Below, piece after piece: positions 1 to 9,393 of a DNA stretch of 15,595 nucleotides. The stretch comes from Paracoccaceae bacterium (GTDB lineage: Bacteria; Pseudomonadota; Alphaproteobacteria; Rhodobacterales; Rhodobacteraceae), in the NCBI GenBank assembly GCA_003561595.1, contig PWWF01000210.1:1-15595 (forward strand), given 5' to 3'. The translations under genes were made by a program, and so were the position numbers. The notes under the pieces are model-generated. The model saw only the letters and a program-made list of their open reading frames with translations, did not search any database and was not told where the DNA came from. Numbering within the stretch: the first letter of the stretch is position 1; each line of letters starts with the position of its first letter.

Positions 1-504
1 CGCAGCCCCTGCCGATTGCTTGCGGAAATAGAAGCCGATCAGCAGATAGGAGGCCAGCCCAACCCCTTCCCAGCCGAAGAAGAGCTGCACCAGGTTGTCT
101 GCCGTCACCAGCATCAGCATCGCAAAGGTGAACAGCGACAGATAGGCAAAGAAACGCGGGCGGTAGCTTTCATCCTCGCGGAAATTCTCGTCATGCGCCA
201 TGTAGCCGAAGCTATAGAGATGCACGAGCGCCGAGACGGTCGTGATGACGATCAGCATTACGGCGGTCAGGCGGTCCAGACGGATCGCCCAGTCGCCCAC
301 CAGCGTGCCGCTGTCGATCCAGCGCATCAGCGTGATCTGTTGCACGCTGCCATCATGGGTCAGAAAGATCACCCAGGACAACAGGGCCGACAGGAACAGA
401 AGCGCCGTTGCCACGATCTGCGCGGGCCGTTCCCCGATCACGCGCCAGAACAGACCTGCGATGATCGCGCCAATCAGCGGGGCCAGAAGTACCGTTACTG
501 CCAT
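1..504 (-). CDS. nuoL: NADH-quinone oxidoreductase subunit L (N-terminal part, cut by the window edge)
   Basis: Proton-pumping, antiporter-like membrane subunit at the far end of the complex I membrane arm. Only the first 168 codons are present; the family is usually 600-700 residues, so the rest lies to the left. The ATG at 504 follows the nuoK stop codon with four bases between. Visible are hydrophobic segments at about residues 3-22, 30-48 and 79-97, and the conserved stretch around 116-158 containing GWEGVG at 144-149. Its glutamate (E146) corresponds to the essential TM5 glutamate (E144 in E. coli NuoL). A polar insertion near 104-115 ([11 protein letters not shown]) is longer than in E. 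coli; I associate such an insertion with alphaproteobacterial relatives. The identification is secure; the C-terminal long amphipathic helix cannot be checked here. Confidence 0.97.
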   Translation of the reverse strand, partial: MAVTVLLAPLIGAIIAGLFWRVIGERPAQIVATALLFLSALLSWVIFLTHDGSVQQITLMRWIDSGTLVGDWAIRLDRLTAVMLIVITTVSALVHLYSFGYMAHDENFREDESYRPRFFAYLSLFTFAMLMLVTADNLVQLFFGWEGVGLASYLLIGFYFRKQSAGAA

Positions 505-508
505 TGCC

Positions 509-814
509 TCAGCCTTTCATCACATTGACGTCTTCGACATCAATCGTGCCCCGGTTGCGGAAGAAACAGACCAGGATCGCGAGGCCGATCGCCGCCTCGG
601 CAGCGGCCACAGTCAGGATGAACATGGTAAACACCTGCCCCACCAGATCGTTGAGGAAGCTCGAGAATGCCACCAGATTGATATTGACCGACAACAGCAT
701 CAGCTCGATCGACATCAGGATGATGATGATGTTCTTGCGGTTCAGGAATATCCCGAAAATGCCGATGACGAACAGCGCCGCGGCGACTGTCAGGTAATGT
801 TCCAGTCCAACCAT
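509..814 (-). CDS. nuoK: NADH-quinone oxidoreductase subunit K
   Basis: Small membrane subunit of complex I (ND4L homologue) that takes part in proton translocation. It has 101 residues, the usual family length, and three predicted transmembrane helices at about 6-24, 29-50 and 61-86. The two membrane glutamates known to matter for pumping in E. coli NuoK (E36, E72) are present as E37, in the MSIELM segment, and E73, in the AAAEAA segment. The ATG at 814 is preceded on the minus strand by GAGGGA at a good distance. The upstream gap to nuoJ is 73 bases, the longest within the nuoI-nuoL section, and holds hairpin potential; nuoL follows after four bases. Identification is secure. Confidence 0.98.
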   Translation of the reverse strand: MVGLEHYLTVAAALFVIGIFGIFLNRKNIIIILMSIELMLLSVNINLVAFSSFLNDLVGQVFTMFILTVAAAEAAIGLAILVCFFRNRGTIDVEDVNVMKG

Positions 815-842
815 TCCGGTTCCCTCGTTCTCGTTCCGGGGC

Positions 843-861
843 GCGGGCTGTTGCCGCCCGC
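843..861 (-). other. Weak stem-loop in the nuoJ-nuoK intergenic gap
   Basis: In the 73-base gap, GCGGGC at 843-848 and GCCCGC at 856-861 can form a 6-bp stem with a 7-base loop. It lies between the stronger stop-codon hairpin and the nuoK ribosome binding site. There is no T-run, so it is not an obvious intrinsic terminator. It may be a structured intergenic mRNA segment or chance in GC-rich DNA. Confidence 0.3.
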
Positions 862-879
862 TTTCCTTGTCGCGCGTAA

Positions 880-897
880 CCTCGGCTTCAGCCGAGG
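880..897 (-). other. Hairpin enclosing the nuoJ stop codon
   Basis: CCTCGGC and GCCGAGG form a perfect 7-bp stem around a four-base TGAA loop on the nuo mRNA. The loop contains the nuoJ stop codon TGA (888-890). There is no T-tract, so read-through into nuoK is expected. Possible roles, all inferred: an mRNA processing or stability element, partial attenuation, or modulation of termination at nuoJ. Confidence 0.55.
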
Positions 898-1505
898 CCC
901 TGCCCGGGTTTCACGTCCTTCAGTTCCATCGCCTTGGCCGGGTCACGGTGCATCTGCGCGACCACATCCTGACGCTTGATATCCTTGCGGTGGCGCAGCG
1001 TCAGCACGATCGCCCCGATCATCGCGACCAGCAGGATCAGCCCGGCGACCTGAAACAGCAGGAAATACTGGTCATAGAGGATCATCCCCAGCGCCTTGGT
1101 GTTATGCATCTCGTCCAGATCGGGCGTGGGGGCCTGACGCAGCGCCAGCGCGCCCTCGGCCTCTTGCCAGGACCCGAGCAGCAGCGCCATCTGCATCAGA
1201 AGCACCACACCCACAATCGCGGCGATGGGGAAATAGCGCGCCATTTCGCCCTTGAGTGCTGCAAAATCGACATCCAGCATCATCACCACGAACAGGAACA
1301 GCACCGCGACCGCGCCGACATAGACGATGATCAGCAGCATCGCGATGAATTCGGCCCCCAGAAGCACGAACATCCCCGCCGCCGAAACGAAAGACAGAAT
1401 CAGCCACAGCACCGAATGCACCGGGTTGCGCGAGATCGTGACCAGAAACGCCGCGCCCAGCAGCGTTACGGCAAAGGCGTAGAATGTGATATCGGCGATC
1501 CCCAT
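888..1505 (-). CDS. nuoJ: NADH-quinone oxidoreductase subunit J
   Basis: Membrane subunit of complex I (ND6 homologue) next to NuoK and NuoA, part of the proton-translocating membrane arm. It has 205 residues and about five hydrophobic helices, with the family segment around residues 43-78 ([20 protein letters not shown]) carrying the glycine-containing TM3 typical of ND6/NuoJ. I chose the ATG at 1505 because homologues begin a few residues before the ITFYAF motif and an AGGA/GAGGG purine run precedes it. An upstream in-frame ATG at 1556 would add 17 hydrophilic residues reaching almost to nuoI and looks unlikely. The C-terminal tail (about 160-205) is charged and poorly conserved. Sixty-five bases separate it from nuoI. 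Confidence 0.96.
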   Translation of the reverse strand: MGIADITFYAFAVTLLGAAFLVTISRNPVHSVLWLILSFVSAAGMFVLLGAEFIAMLLIIVYVGAVAVLFLFVVMMLDVDFAALKGEMARYFPIAAIVGVVLLMQMALLLGSWQEAEGALALRQAPTPDLDEMHNTKALGMILYDQYFLLFQVAGLILLVAMIGAIVLTLRHRKDIKRQDVVAQMHRDPAKAMELKDVKPGQGLG

Positions 1506-1561
1506 GTCCCTCGGGTCCTCTCTGTCGCGGACGGCTTGCGCGCCCCTGTCGTCCACATGCT

Positions 1562-2291
<730 letters not shown>

Positions 2292-2292
2292 C

Positions 2293-3330
2293 TCAGCCCC
2301 CCACGGCCCAGCGGGCCCAGAAGCCACCCGCCACTTCGAATTTCGCGAGGAAGGAAATCACCACGACCCAGCCCAGAGACAACGGCAGGAACACTTTCCA
2401 GCCGATCCGCATAAGCTGATCATAGCGGTAACGTGGCGTGATCGCCTTGACCATCGCGAAGAGGAAGAAGAAGAACGCCATCTTCAGGAACATCCAGTGG
2501 AACCCGTCGGGCAGCCCCGGAATGGGTGACAGCCAGCCCCCGAAGAACAGCAAGCTGATCAGCGCACACATCAGGAAGATGGCGATGTATTCGCCCGCCA
2601 TGAACAGCAGATACGGGGTCGAGCCGTATTCGACCATGAACCCTGCCACCAGTTCCGATTCCGCTTCGGGCAGATCGAAGGGCGGGCGATTTGTCTCTGC
2701 CAGACAGGACACGAAAAACAACAGCACCATCGGCAGATGCGGCAGCCAGTACCAGCCAAGCGCGCCCCAGCCGGTATCCTGCGCGGCAACGATGGCGCCG
2801 AAATTCATGCTGCCGGTCGAGATGATGACCCCGATGATGATCAGACCCAGCGACACCTCATAGGATACCATCTGCGCGGCCGACCGCAGCGAGCCAAGAA
2901 AGGCGTATTTCGAGTTCGACGCCCAGCCGCCCATGATAACCCCGTAAACCTCGAGCGAGGTGATCGCGAGGACGAACAGGATCGCAACATTGATATCAGC
3001 AAGCACCCAGCCGTCATTGAACGGAATCACCGCCCAGGCCAGCATCGCGAGGATGAAGGACAGAAGCGGCGCGAGGAAATAGACGGGACGGTCCACGCCT
3101 GCGGGAATCACCACTTCCTTGACGACGAATTTCAGCGCGTCGGCAAAGGTCTGCAGCAAGCCCCACGGACCGACCACATTCGGGCCGCGCCGCATCTGCA
3201 CGGCGGCCCAGACCTTGCGATCCGCATAGACCAGAAAGATCAGGCTGATCATCACGAAGCCGACCACCAACAGCGACTGCGCCATGATCAGAAGGGTGGT
3301 CCCAAGGCCGGTGCTCAGAAACTCGTTCAT
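2293..3330 (-). CDS. nuoH: NADH-quinone oxidoreductase subunit H
   Basis: Membrane subunit (ND1 homologue) at the junction of the two arms. It forms much of the ubiquinone channel and starts the charged axis that links quinone reduction to proton pumping. It has 345 residues, the normal length, and eight or more predicted transmembrane helices. Conserved features visible are RRGPN at 47-51, the SLEVYG-containing helix near 125-130, and the acidic quinone-side loop [15 protein letters not shown] at 212-226 followed by EYGS at 234-237. The ATG at 3330 is preceded by GAGGG on the minus strand. A 15-base gap separates it from the upstream lipoprotein gene, and its TGA stop leads directly into the coiled-coil gene. 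Confidence 0.98.
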   Translation of the reverse strand: MNEFLSTGLGTTLLIMAQSLLVVGFVMISLIFLVYADRKVWAAVQMRRGPNVVGPWGLLQTFADALKFVVKEVVIPAGVDRPVYFLAPLLSFILAMLAWAVIPFNDGWVLADINVAILFVLAITSLEVYGVIMGGWASNSKYAFLGSLRSAAQMVSYEVSLGLIIIGVIISTGSMNFGAIVAAQDTGWGALGWYWLPHLPMVLLFFVSCLAETNRPPFDLPEAESELVAGFMVEYGSTPYLLFMAGEYIAIFLMCALISLLFFGGWLSPIPGLPDGFHWMFLKMAFFFFLFAMVKAITPRYRYDQLMRIGWKVFLPLSLGWVVVISFLAKFEVAGGFWARWAVGG

Positions 3331-3345
3331 AGGTCCCTCAAATCC

Positions 3346-3750
3346 TCATCCCGTCGGAATGCCCTGCTCCAGGCAGTCATCCACAATCACCTCGGCATCC
3401 ATGTTGCGCACGCCCCGTGGCAGATCGGGCGAGATGACGAAACCGCCATCCCCCAGCCACAGACTGCCCTGCCGTTCCACATTGGTGCGCACATGCTGGG
3501 CGAAACTGTAGCCGCGGGTTAGCGCATATTGCGCGGCGGCACAACGCGCATAGCGCACGACATCCTCGCGTCCACGTGCACCGCGCATCTGCACCAGAAA
3601 GTTCACGGTATTGTCGTCCAGCAGCAAGGTATCGACGCCCAGATATTCCGCATTTGGCGGCGGATCCAGCGACGCATCCACGCTGTCGCGCTGGCCGCAA
3701 CCCGTCAGACCGGCTGTTGCCAGCACCAGAACAAGGGCTGTCCGTTGCAT
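3346..3750 (-). CDS. Small predicted lipoprotein between nuoG and nuoH (unknown function)
   Basis: I do not recognise a named family. The 134-residue product starts with a lipoprotein signal peptide: MQR, a hydrophobic core (residues 5-16), then lipobox L15-T16-G17-C18, so Cys18 is the likely lipidated residue. Residues 19-36 look like a flexible tether (DSVDASLDPPPNAEYLG), followed by a mixed alpha/beta domain of about 95 residues. Two further cysteines (in the RCAAAQYAL and DDCLEQG segments) could form a disulphide outside the cytoplasm. The ATG at 3750 lies three bases after the nuoG stop. A GTG one codon upstream, directly abutting the stop, is the alternative start. Location in the operon suggests co-expression with complex I; a role in it is not shown. 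Confidence 0.85.
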   Translation of the reverse strand: MQRTALVLVLATAGLTGCGQRDSVDASLDPPPNAEYLGVDTLLLDDNTVNFLVQMRGARGREDVVRYARCAAAQYALTRGYSFAQHVRTNVERQGSLWLGDGGFVISPDLPRGVRNMDAEVIVDDCLEQGIPTG

Positions 3751-3753
3751 CAC

Positions 3754-5766
3754 TCACTCTGCCGCCAGGGGGGCCTGCGCCCGTTCCTTGGCCATTGCCG
3801 ACAGTTCCGCCATCAGGGCTGAGGCGCGCGCGATCGGGTTGGTCAGGTAATGATCCGTGATCGCGTTGCGGAAATCGGCCTTGCCCAGTTTGCCCGCCTC
3901 GAGCGGTTGCCAGGTGTTCTCCGGCACAAGGTCGATCTCGCCCAGATGCGGGACCGCCGCGCTCAGATGCGCGCGCAAGGCCCCGATACTGTCAAAGGGC
4001 AGGACATTGCCCAATTCGCCCGAGAGCGCGCGCAGGATGGCCCAGTTTTCCTTGGCCTCGCCCGGCGGAAAGCCTGCGCGCAACGCCAGTTGCGGGCGCC
4101 CTTCGGTATTGACGAAAATCCCCGGTTCTTCGGTATAGGCCGCGCCGGGCAGGATGATATCGGCCCGATGCGCGCCCCGGTCGCCGTGGCTGCCCTGATA
4201 GATCACGAATGCCCCCGGCGCGATGTCGATCTCATCCGCGCCCAGATTATAGATCACGTCGGCCCCGTCGGTTGCCGCCGTGATCCCGCCCTCGGTCACA
4301 CAGCCCAGATCCATTGCGCCGACACGGCTGGCGGCCGTATGCAGGACCATCAGTTTCGCGCCCATCTTCTCGGCCAGCGCCTGCGCCGAGCCCAGAACCG
4401 CCGCGCCATCGGCCTCGCGCAGCGCGCCCTGGCCGATGATGACGATGGCCTCTTCCTCCGACTGAGTGGCGTCTTTCACCAATCTGTCCAGCGCCGCGCG
4501 ATCCGTGCCCAGATGGTCAAGCTCATAGGTCAGATCAGCGGACGGGCCGATCAGGCTGACATCGGCGCCAAGCAGCCATGCCTTGCGGATGCGCGCATTC
4601 AGCACCGGCGCTTCATGTCGGGGGTTGGTGCCGATCAAGACGATCTTGCGGGCATGATCTATATCCTCGATCAGCGCCGTGCCGACATAGCCCGAGCGAT
4701 TGCCCGCCGGCAGATGCGCGCCATCGGTGCGGCACTCGACCGTGCCGCCCTGCCCCTCGATCAGCAGTTTGAGCGCATGCGCCGCCTCGACCGAGGCCAG
4801 ATCACCCACCAGCCCGGCAAGTTTCTTGCCCGTCATTGCCTCGGCCGCAGCCGAGAGCGCCTCGGGCCATGTGGCGGGGCGCAGCTTGCCATTCTCGCGG
4901 ATATAGGGGCGGTCCAGCCGCTGCCGCTTCAGCCCGTCCCAGACATAGCGCGACTTGTCCGACAGCCATTCCTCATTCACGCCGTCATGGTTACGCGGCA
5001 GGATGCGCATGACCTCGCGCCCCTTGGTATCCACGCGGATGTTGGACCCCAGCGCATCCATCACGTCGATGGTTTCGGTCTTGGTCAGTTCCCATGGCCG
5101 CGCGGTAAAGCTGTAGGGTTTGGACACCAGCGCGCCCACGGGGCACAGGTCCACGATATTGCCGACCATCTCCGATTCGATCAGCGCGCCCAGATAGGTC
5201 GTGATCTCGGCATCCTCGCCGCGCCCGGTCTGGCCCATCACCTGCACGCCCGCGACCTCGGTCGTGAAGCGCACGCAGCGGGTGCAGGAAATGCAGCGGG
5301 TCATGTGGGTTTCCACCAGCGGGCCGAGTTGCAGATCCTCGACCGCGCGCTTGGGTTCGCGGAAGCGCGAGAAATCGACGCCATACGCCATCGCCTGATC
5401 CTGCAGGTCACACTCGCCGCCCTGATCGCAGATCGGGCAATCCAGCGGGTGGTTGATCAGCAGGAACTCCATCACCCCCTCGCGCGCCTTCTTCACCATG
5501 GGCGAGTTGGTGCGGATCACCGGCGGCTGCCCCTCAGGGCCGGGGCGCAGGTCGCGCACCTGCATTGCGCAACTGGCCGCAGGCTTGGGCGGGCCGCCCA
5601 CAACCTCGACCAGGCACATCCGGCAATTGCCCGCGATCGACAGCCGCTCATGATAGCAGAAGCGCGGGATTTCGATGCCTGCCTCTTCGCAGGCCTGGAT
5701 CAGCGTCATCTCGACCGGCACTTCGATTTCGTTATCGTCGATCACGATCTTGCGCATATCGGACAT
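3754..5766 (-). CDS. nuoG: NADH-quinone oxidoreductase subunit G
   Basis: Large iron-sulphur subunit of the NADH-oxidising arm (75-kDa/NDUFS1 homologue) that conducts electrons from NuoF to NuoI. It has 670 residues, close to the mitochondrial type rather than the roughly 900-residue E. coli form. Cluster ligands visible: [2Fe-2S] N1b C37, C48, C51, C66; His-liganded N5 H106, C110, C113, C119; N4 C158, C161, C164, C208. I do not see the CxxC-type set for the extra N7 cluster present in E. coli NuoG, which fits the alphaproteobacterial form. The C-terminal two thirds is a degenerate molybdopterin-oxidoreductase-like domain. The ATG at 5766 follows the DUF5333 gene by three bases and has an AAAGG Shine-Dalgarno inside that gene. 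Confidence 0.98.
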   Translation of the reverse strand: MSDMRKIVIDDNEIEVPVEMTLIQACEEAGIEIPRFCYHERLSIAGNCRMCLVEVVGGPPKPAASCAMQVRDLRPGPEGQPPVIRTNSPMVKKAREGVMEFLLINHPLDCPICDQGGECDLQDQAMAYGVDFSRFREPKRAVEDLQLGPLVETHMTRCISCTRCVRFTTEVAGVQVMGQTGRGEDAEITTYLGALIESEMVGNIVDLCPVGALVSKPYSFTARPWELTKTETIDVMDALGSNIRVDTKGREVMRILPRNHDGVNEEWLSDKSRYVWDGLKRQRLDRPYIRENGKLRPATWPEALSAAAEAMTGKKLAGLVGDLASVEAAHALKLLIEGQGGTVECRTDGAHLPAGNRSGYVGTALIEDIDHARKIVLIGTNPRHEAPVLNARIRKAWLLGADVSLIGPSADLTYELDHLGTDRAALDRLVKDATQSEEEAIVIIGQGALREADGAAVLGSAQALAEKMGAKLMVLHTAASRVGAMDLGCVTEGGITAATDGADVIYNLGADEIDIAPGAFVIYQGSHGDRGAHRADIILPGAAYTEEPGIFVNTEGRPQLALRAGFPPGEAKENWAILRALSGELGNVLPFDSIGALRAHLSAAVPHLGEIDLVPENTWQPLEAGKLGKADFRNAITDHYLTNPIARASALMAELSAMAKERAQAPLAAE

Positions 5767-5769
5767 GGG

Positions 5770-6195
5770 TCACCTTTCCGTAAGCTGGCGGCCAAGCGCG
5801 GTGCGCTCGGCAATCTGTGTGCGGGCATAGGCGCAAATCTCGGCCTCGCTGGCCGGGTCAACGCCCGCGCGCTCGAGATGCCCGTCAACCTGGGCCTGCA
5901 TGAGCGCCTGTTCTTCCTTGTCCTCGACAAAGGCCTCGATCTGCGCGCGGCTGTAGCCAAGCCCCCGCGCCCGGTGATACAGCGACAGGAAATACCGCGT
6001 CCGCGTCAGACGCCCCGGCGGCTCGATCCCGTCGCATTTGCGGGTAACATGGCGGATCAGCGCTGCCGTGAAGAGACCGTTATAGATGTCGGAATTGCCG
6101 CGCAGGGCCTCATTGACCTCTGCCTGCGTGGTGCCGGCGCTTGCGCCTGCCGAGAGGGAAAGTGCTGTCACAAGCGCGATAAGGGGTGATTTCAT
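5770..6195 (-). CDS. DUF5333-type exported protein between nuoF and nuoG
   Basis: A 141-residue protein with a clear Sec signal peptide: MKS, hydrophobic core 4-15, and cleavage expected after the ASA motif at 18-20. The mature, mostly helical domain has the pattern I associate from memory with DUF5333, a small family of Rhodobacterales: an N-terminal helix ending in C54, an alanine/arginine-rich helix, GY followed by an acidic AFVED segment (80-92), and a late C121 in an EICAYA motif. C54 and C121 may form a periplasmic disulphide. The biochemical function of the family is unknown. The ATG at 6195 is five bases downstream of the DUF3291 stop, and nuoG starts three bases after its own stop, so it is co-transcribed with complex I. 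Confidence 0.85.
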   Translation of the reverse strand: MKSPLIALVTALSLSAGASAGTTQAEVNEALRGNSDIYNGLFTAALIRHVTRKCDGIEPPGRLTRTRYFLSLYHRARGLGYSRAQIEAFVEDKEEQALMQAQVDGHLERAGVDPASEAEICAYARTQIAERTALGRQLTER

Positions 6196-6200
6196 GGCCG

Positions 6201-6698
6201 TCACTCCGCTGCGAGCGCGCATTGGCGCTGCGTCCATAGCTTGGCCTCGGCCAGCCAGTCCCAGCCAAAGGCATGATCACTGGCCCCATGCGCGCGCAGA
6301 TGCTCCAGCCGCGCCAACCCCTCGTCCAGCGTGGGCCGATGCCCGACCGGCACCCACCACATGACGAAATGCTGCGCGCCCATGACCTCGAACCACTCGG
6401 CCCGGCGGGCATAGAACTGCCGGTGCACTGTGTTCCAGACAAACAGTTCCAGCGACGCGATATCGGTCCAGACCGTCAGATTGGCCACGAATTGCGGATC
6501 GCCTGCAATGCAATTTTCGGTGTTCCCGGTGCCCGGCGCGCCGGACCCTTCCATCATCCACACGAACCCCGCGCTGCGCTTGCCGATCCCGTTCACCCGG
6601 TCCAGCGCGCCCATGAAGTCTGCCACGCGCGGATCATCCGGCGGCGCTGCCAGCCGCCCGATATTGAGTTGCGCGAGATGATGGCCCGGCCGCTGCAT
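6201..6698 (-). CDS. DUF3291 domain protein between nuoF and nuoG
   Basis: A 165-residue soluble protein of the DUF3291 family (recognised from memory). It begins with the family signature HLAQLNIGRL at 7-16, followed by the DPRVADFMGALDRVN helix, GFVWMME near 45-51, the LTVWTDIASLELFVW segment (about 74-88), and the MWWVPVGHRPTLDE stretch (about 112-125). The repeated beta-alpha-beta pattern and conserved tryptophans suggest a dimeric alpha/beta barrel like the antibiotic-biosynthesis-monooxygenase (ABM) fold, but no enzymatic activity can be assigned. I chose the ATG at 6698, two bases after the nuoF stop, because similarity starts there. The longer frame reaching 6860 would lie inside nuoF. 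The Shine-Dalgarno is poor, so coupling to nuoF translation is likely. Confidence 0.88.
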   Translation of the reverse strand: MQRPGHHLAQLNIGRLAAPPDDPRVADFMGALDRVNGIGKRSAGFVWMMEGSGAPGTGNTENCIAGDPQFVANLTVWTDIASLELFVWNTVHRQFYARRAEWFEVMGAQHFVMWWVPVGHRPTLDEGLARLEHLRAHGASDHAFGWDWLAEAKLWTQRQCALAAE

Positions 6699-6700
6699 GA

Positions 6701-7999
6701 CTATTCCGCCGCGACCTTGGCGCTGGTGCCCAGTTTGCGCGCGCGAATACGGTCCTCGATCTCGGGGCGGAAATTGCGGATCAGCCCCTGGATGGGCCAG
6801 GCCGCCGCATCGCCCAGCGCGCAGATCGTATGACCCTCGACCTGCTTGGACACATCCCACAGCATATCGATCTCTTCCAGTTCAGCCTCGCCGCGCACCA
6901 GCCGGTCCATGACGCGCATCATCCAGCCCGTGCCTTCGCGGCAGGGCGTGCATTGCCCGCAGCTTTCGTGCTTGTAGAACTTGGCCAGACGCCAGATCGC
7001 CTTGACGATATCGGTGGATTTGTCCATCACGATCACGGCCGCCGTGCCCAGCCCCGATTGCAGGTCATTGCGCAGATAATCGAAATCCATCGTGGCATGG
7101 CGCATCTTTTCACCACGCACACAGGGCACCGAGGACCCGCCGGGAATAACCGCCAGCAGATTGCCCCAGCCGCCGCGAATGCCGCCGCAATGGCGCTCGA
7201 TCAGCTCCTCGAAACTGATCGACATTTCCTCCTCGACCACGCAGGGCCGCTTCACATGCCCAGAGATCGCGAAAATCTTGGTGCCCGCATTGTTGGGCCG
7301 CCCGAAACCCGCGAACCACGCACCACCGCGCCGCAGGATCGTGGGGACAACGGCAATCGATTCCACATTGTTCACGGTCGTCGGGCAGCCATACAGGCCC
7401 GCACCCGCCGGAAAGGGGGGCTTCATGCGCGGCATGCCCTTCTTCCCTTCCAGGCTTTCCAGAAGTGCTGTTTCCTCACCGCAGATATAAGCGCCTGCGC
7501 CGTGATGCAGGTAGATGTCGAAATCCCAGCCCGACCCGCAGGCATTCTTGCCCACCAGCCCGGCCTCATAGGCCTCATCAATCGCGGCCTGCAGCGCCTC
7601 GCGCTCGCGGATATATTCGCCCCGGATATAGATGTAGCAGGCATGCGCATTCATCGCGAAAGACGCGATCAGGCAGCCTTCGATCAGCGTATGCGGATCA
7701 TGGCGCATGATCTCGCGGTCCTTGCAGGTGCCGGGCTCGGATTCGTCGGCATTCACCACCAGATAGGCCGGGCGGCCATCCGATTCCTTGGGCATGAAGG
7801 ACCATTTCAGGCCCGTCGGGAACCCGGCCCCGCCGCGCCCGCGCAGGCCGGATTTCTTCATCTCGTCAATGATCCAGTCGCGGCCCTTGGCAAGGATCGC
7901 CTTGGTGCCATCCCAATGCCCGCGCGCCATCGCGCCGCGCAGCGAGCGGTCATGCATCCCGTAAAGGTTGGTGAAAATGCGGTCCTGATCGTTGAGCAT
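6701..7999 (-). CDS. nuoF: NADH-quinone oxidoreductase subunit F (NADH- and FMN-binding)
   Basis: Catalytic entry subunit of complex I (51-kDa/NDUFV1 homologue). It oxidises NADH through FMN and passes electrons to cluster N3. It has 432 residues, the standard length. The glycine-rich NADH site [13 protein letters not shown] is at 51-63, the FMN-binding stretch with NADESEPGT at 83-91, a second glycine-rich nucleotide segment with [14 protein letters not shown] at 167-180, and the N3 cluster ligands C347, C350, C353 ([11 protein letters not shown]) plus C393. The ATG at 7999 lies 20 bases after the stop of the DUF5337 gene. The stop TAG is followed two bases later by the DUF3291 start. Identification is secure. 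Confidence 0.99.
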   Translation of the reverse strand: MLNDQDRIFTNLYGMHDRSLRGAMARGHWDGTKAILAKGRDWIIDEMKKSGLRGRGGAGFPTGLKWSFMPKESDGRPAYLVVNADESEPGTCKDREIMRHDPHTLIEGCLIASFAMNAHACYIYIRGEYIREREALQAAIDEAYEAGLVGKNACGSGWDFDIYLHHGAGAYICGEETALLESLEGKKGMPRMKPPFPAGAGLYGCPTTVNNVESIAVVPTILRRGGAWFAGFGRPNNAGTKIFAISGHVKRPCVVEEEMSISFEELIERHCGGIRGGWGNLLAVIPGGSSVPCVRGEKMRHATMDFDYLRNDLQSGLGTAAVIVMDKSTDIVKAIWRLAKFYKHESCGQCTPCREGTGWMMRVMDRLVRGEAELEEIDMLWDVSKQVEGHTICALGDAAAWPIQGLIRNFRPEIEDRIRARKLGTSAKVAAE

Positions 8000-8019
8000 T
8001 GCTTACCCCTTGCTGCCGA

Positions 8020-8250
8020 CTACCTGCCGGCCTTGCCCCGTCGCCAGACGCGGATCGTGACGATCAGCGCCCAGGCAAAAGCTGCCAGCGCTGCGAAATC
8101 GATGAGAAACGCATAGCGCGGGTCCCAGCCATAGTCGCGCCCGATCCAGCCCAGCACGACCCAGGCGACAATCGCCACGGCCATGACCAGTGCGGCCTGC
8201 CGTGCCTGCCGCGCGAGGGCCAGTTCCTCTTTGCCGGGTTTCTGCGTCAC
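8020..8250 (-). CDS. DUF5337-type small membrane protein between nuoE and nuoF
   Basis: A 76-residue protein with a charged N-terminal helix rich in alanine, arginine and glutamate (residues 5-18), two hydrophobic segments that should span the membrane (about 19-36 and 47-66), and an Arg/Lys-rich C-terminus. The RYAFLIDFAALAAFAWAL stretch at 45-62 matches my recollection of DUF5337, a Rhodobacterales family of unknown function. The start is a GTG at 8250, preceded by AAGGA at a suitable spacing; no in-frame ATG lies nearby. An overlapping frame (8003-8269) has shadow-like composition and was not chosen. Its position suggests co-expression with complex I, perhaps as an assembly factor or extra membrane subunit (inference). 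Confidence 0.82.
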   Translation of the reverse strand: MTQKPGKEELALARQARQAALVMAVAIVAWVVLGWIGRDYGWDPRYAFLIDFAALAAFAWALIVTIRVWRRGKAGR

Positions 8251-8265
8251 ATCCCATCCTTCGTG

Positions 8266-9393
8266 TCACGTGCGTCCGGATCCATCCTTGTCATCCCCGG
8301 CCAGCGCCTTGGCCTGCGCCACCCAGTCATCGCGGCTGGCCCGGCCCCGGAACCCTTCGAGATTGTCATCCACCCAGGCCAGTTCCTCATCGCTCCAGTT
8401 CGCGATCTGCCAGTAGTGATGCACGCCAAGCGCGTTGAGCATCTTTTCCAGCTTTGGCCCCACACCCTTGATCTGCTTCAGATCATCGGCCTTGCCCTTG
8501 GCTTTCTTCAGCATCTCGGGGCGGGTGCCATTGCCTGCGTCCTCGGCACCCTTGGCCACGGCCTCGGGCTTGGCCTTGGGCTTGGCCGTCGCGGCCTGCT
8601 TGCTGGCGCCGGTATCATCAACCGGCGTCACCATCGCGGGTTTGGGTTCGCGCCGCTTGATGGTCTTGCTGTCCACGGGCTTGACCTTGTCGACCCCCTG
8701 CCAAGGGGTGATCAACGGCACCTCGGTCCCGTCAATCCGCTTGAGCGTGTCGCCCAGCCGGTCGGCCAGCGCGACCGAGGCGTTCTGATCCTCGCCCGTG
8801 AAATCCGCAAGCGTCGTGACACCGCCCAGCGGTTCGGACGCAAAACGCCCGTTCTGCGGCCCCGGCGCGGGCACCTTGCCCGCCGCCATGTCATCAAGCA
8901 GCTTTGCGAAGCTCTCGGCGGTCAGATCCTCGTAGTAATCCTTGCCGATCTGCGCCATGGGCGCATTCGCGCAAGCGCCAAGGCACTCGACCTCTTCCCA
9001 GGAAAACTTGCCATCTGCCGACAGTTGATGCGGGCGTTTCGCGATCTTTTCGCGGCACACCGCCACCAGATCCTCGGCCCCGCAGATCATGCAGGACGTG
9101 GTGCCGCAAATCTGGATATGCGCAACCGATCCAACAGGTTGAAGCTGGAACATGAAGTAGAATGTCGCCACTTCCAGCGCACGAATATAGGCCATGTCCA
9201 GCATCTGCGCGACATGCTCGATCGCCGCGCGGGTCAGCCAGCCTTCCTGCTCTTGTGCGCGCCACAAAAGCGGGATGATTGCGCTGGCCTGACGGCCCTC
9301 GGGATATTTGGTGATCTGCGCTTCCGCCCATTTCTGATTATCGGGCGTGAAGGCAAAGCTGTCGGGTTGTTCCGGGTGCAGTCGGCGCAGCAT
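8266..9393 (-). CDS. nuoE: NADH-quinone oxidoreductase subunit E with C-terminal helix-hairpin-helix extension
   Basis: Thioredoxin-like [2Fe-2S] subunit (24-kDa/NDUFV2 homologue) that carries cluster N1a next to NuoF. Cluster ligands are C96, C101, C137 and C141. The core occupies residues 1 to about 175. The protein has 375 residues, about 200 more than E. coli NuoE. A linker follows (about 176-300, rich in Ala, Lys and Pro at 248-300), then a compact module (302-366) with a helix-hairpin-helix-like [16 protein letters not shown] motif at 304-319 and conserved tryptophans. Similar tails are, as I recall, found in Rhodobacterales NuoE; their role is not known to me. The ATG at 9393 shares its A with the nuoD stop (TAATG), indicating translational coupling. 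The DUF5337 gene begins 15 bases after the nuoE stop. Confidence 0.97.
   Translation of the reverse strand: MLRRLHPEQPDSFAFTPDNQKWAEAQITKYPEGRQASAIIPLLWRAQEQEGWLTRAAIEHVAQMLDMAYIRALEVATFYFMFQLQPVGSVAHIQICGTTSCMICGAEDLVAVCREKIAKRPHQLSADGKFSWEEVECLGACANAPMAQIGKDYYEDLTAESFAKLLDDMAAGKVPAPGPQNGRFASEPLGGVTTLADFTGEDQNASVALADRLGDTLKRIDGTEVPLITPWQGVDKVKPVDSKTIKRREPKPAMVTPVDDTGASKQAATAKPKAKPEAVAKGAEDAGNGTRPEMLKKAKGKADDLKQIKGVGPKLEKMLNALGVHHYWQIANWSDEELAWVDDNLEGFRGRASRDDWVAQAKALAGDDKDGSGRT

Noticed and set aside
2292..2327. Longer start for the coiled-coil gene at 2327
   Set aside because: It would overlap the end of nuoH by more than 30 bases with a Gly/Pro-rich, non-helical leader; the ATG at 2291 right after the nuoH stop is more natural.
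3850..6189. Very long plus-strand open frame (779 codons) opposite nuoG and the DUF5333 gene
   Set aside because: It mirrors the opposite strand of a secure gene, is His/Arg/Gln/Ala-rich without any domain pattern, and has no plausible ribosome binding site. GC-rich codon bias produces such frames.
5770..6698. Toxin-antitoxin or defence pair interpretation of the two small genes between nuoF and nuoG
   Set aside because: One is exported and the other has an ABM-like DUF3291 pattern; neither shows nuclease, kinase or DNA-binding motifs, and they are tightly embedded in the nuo operon.
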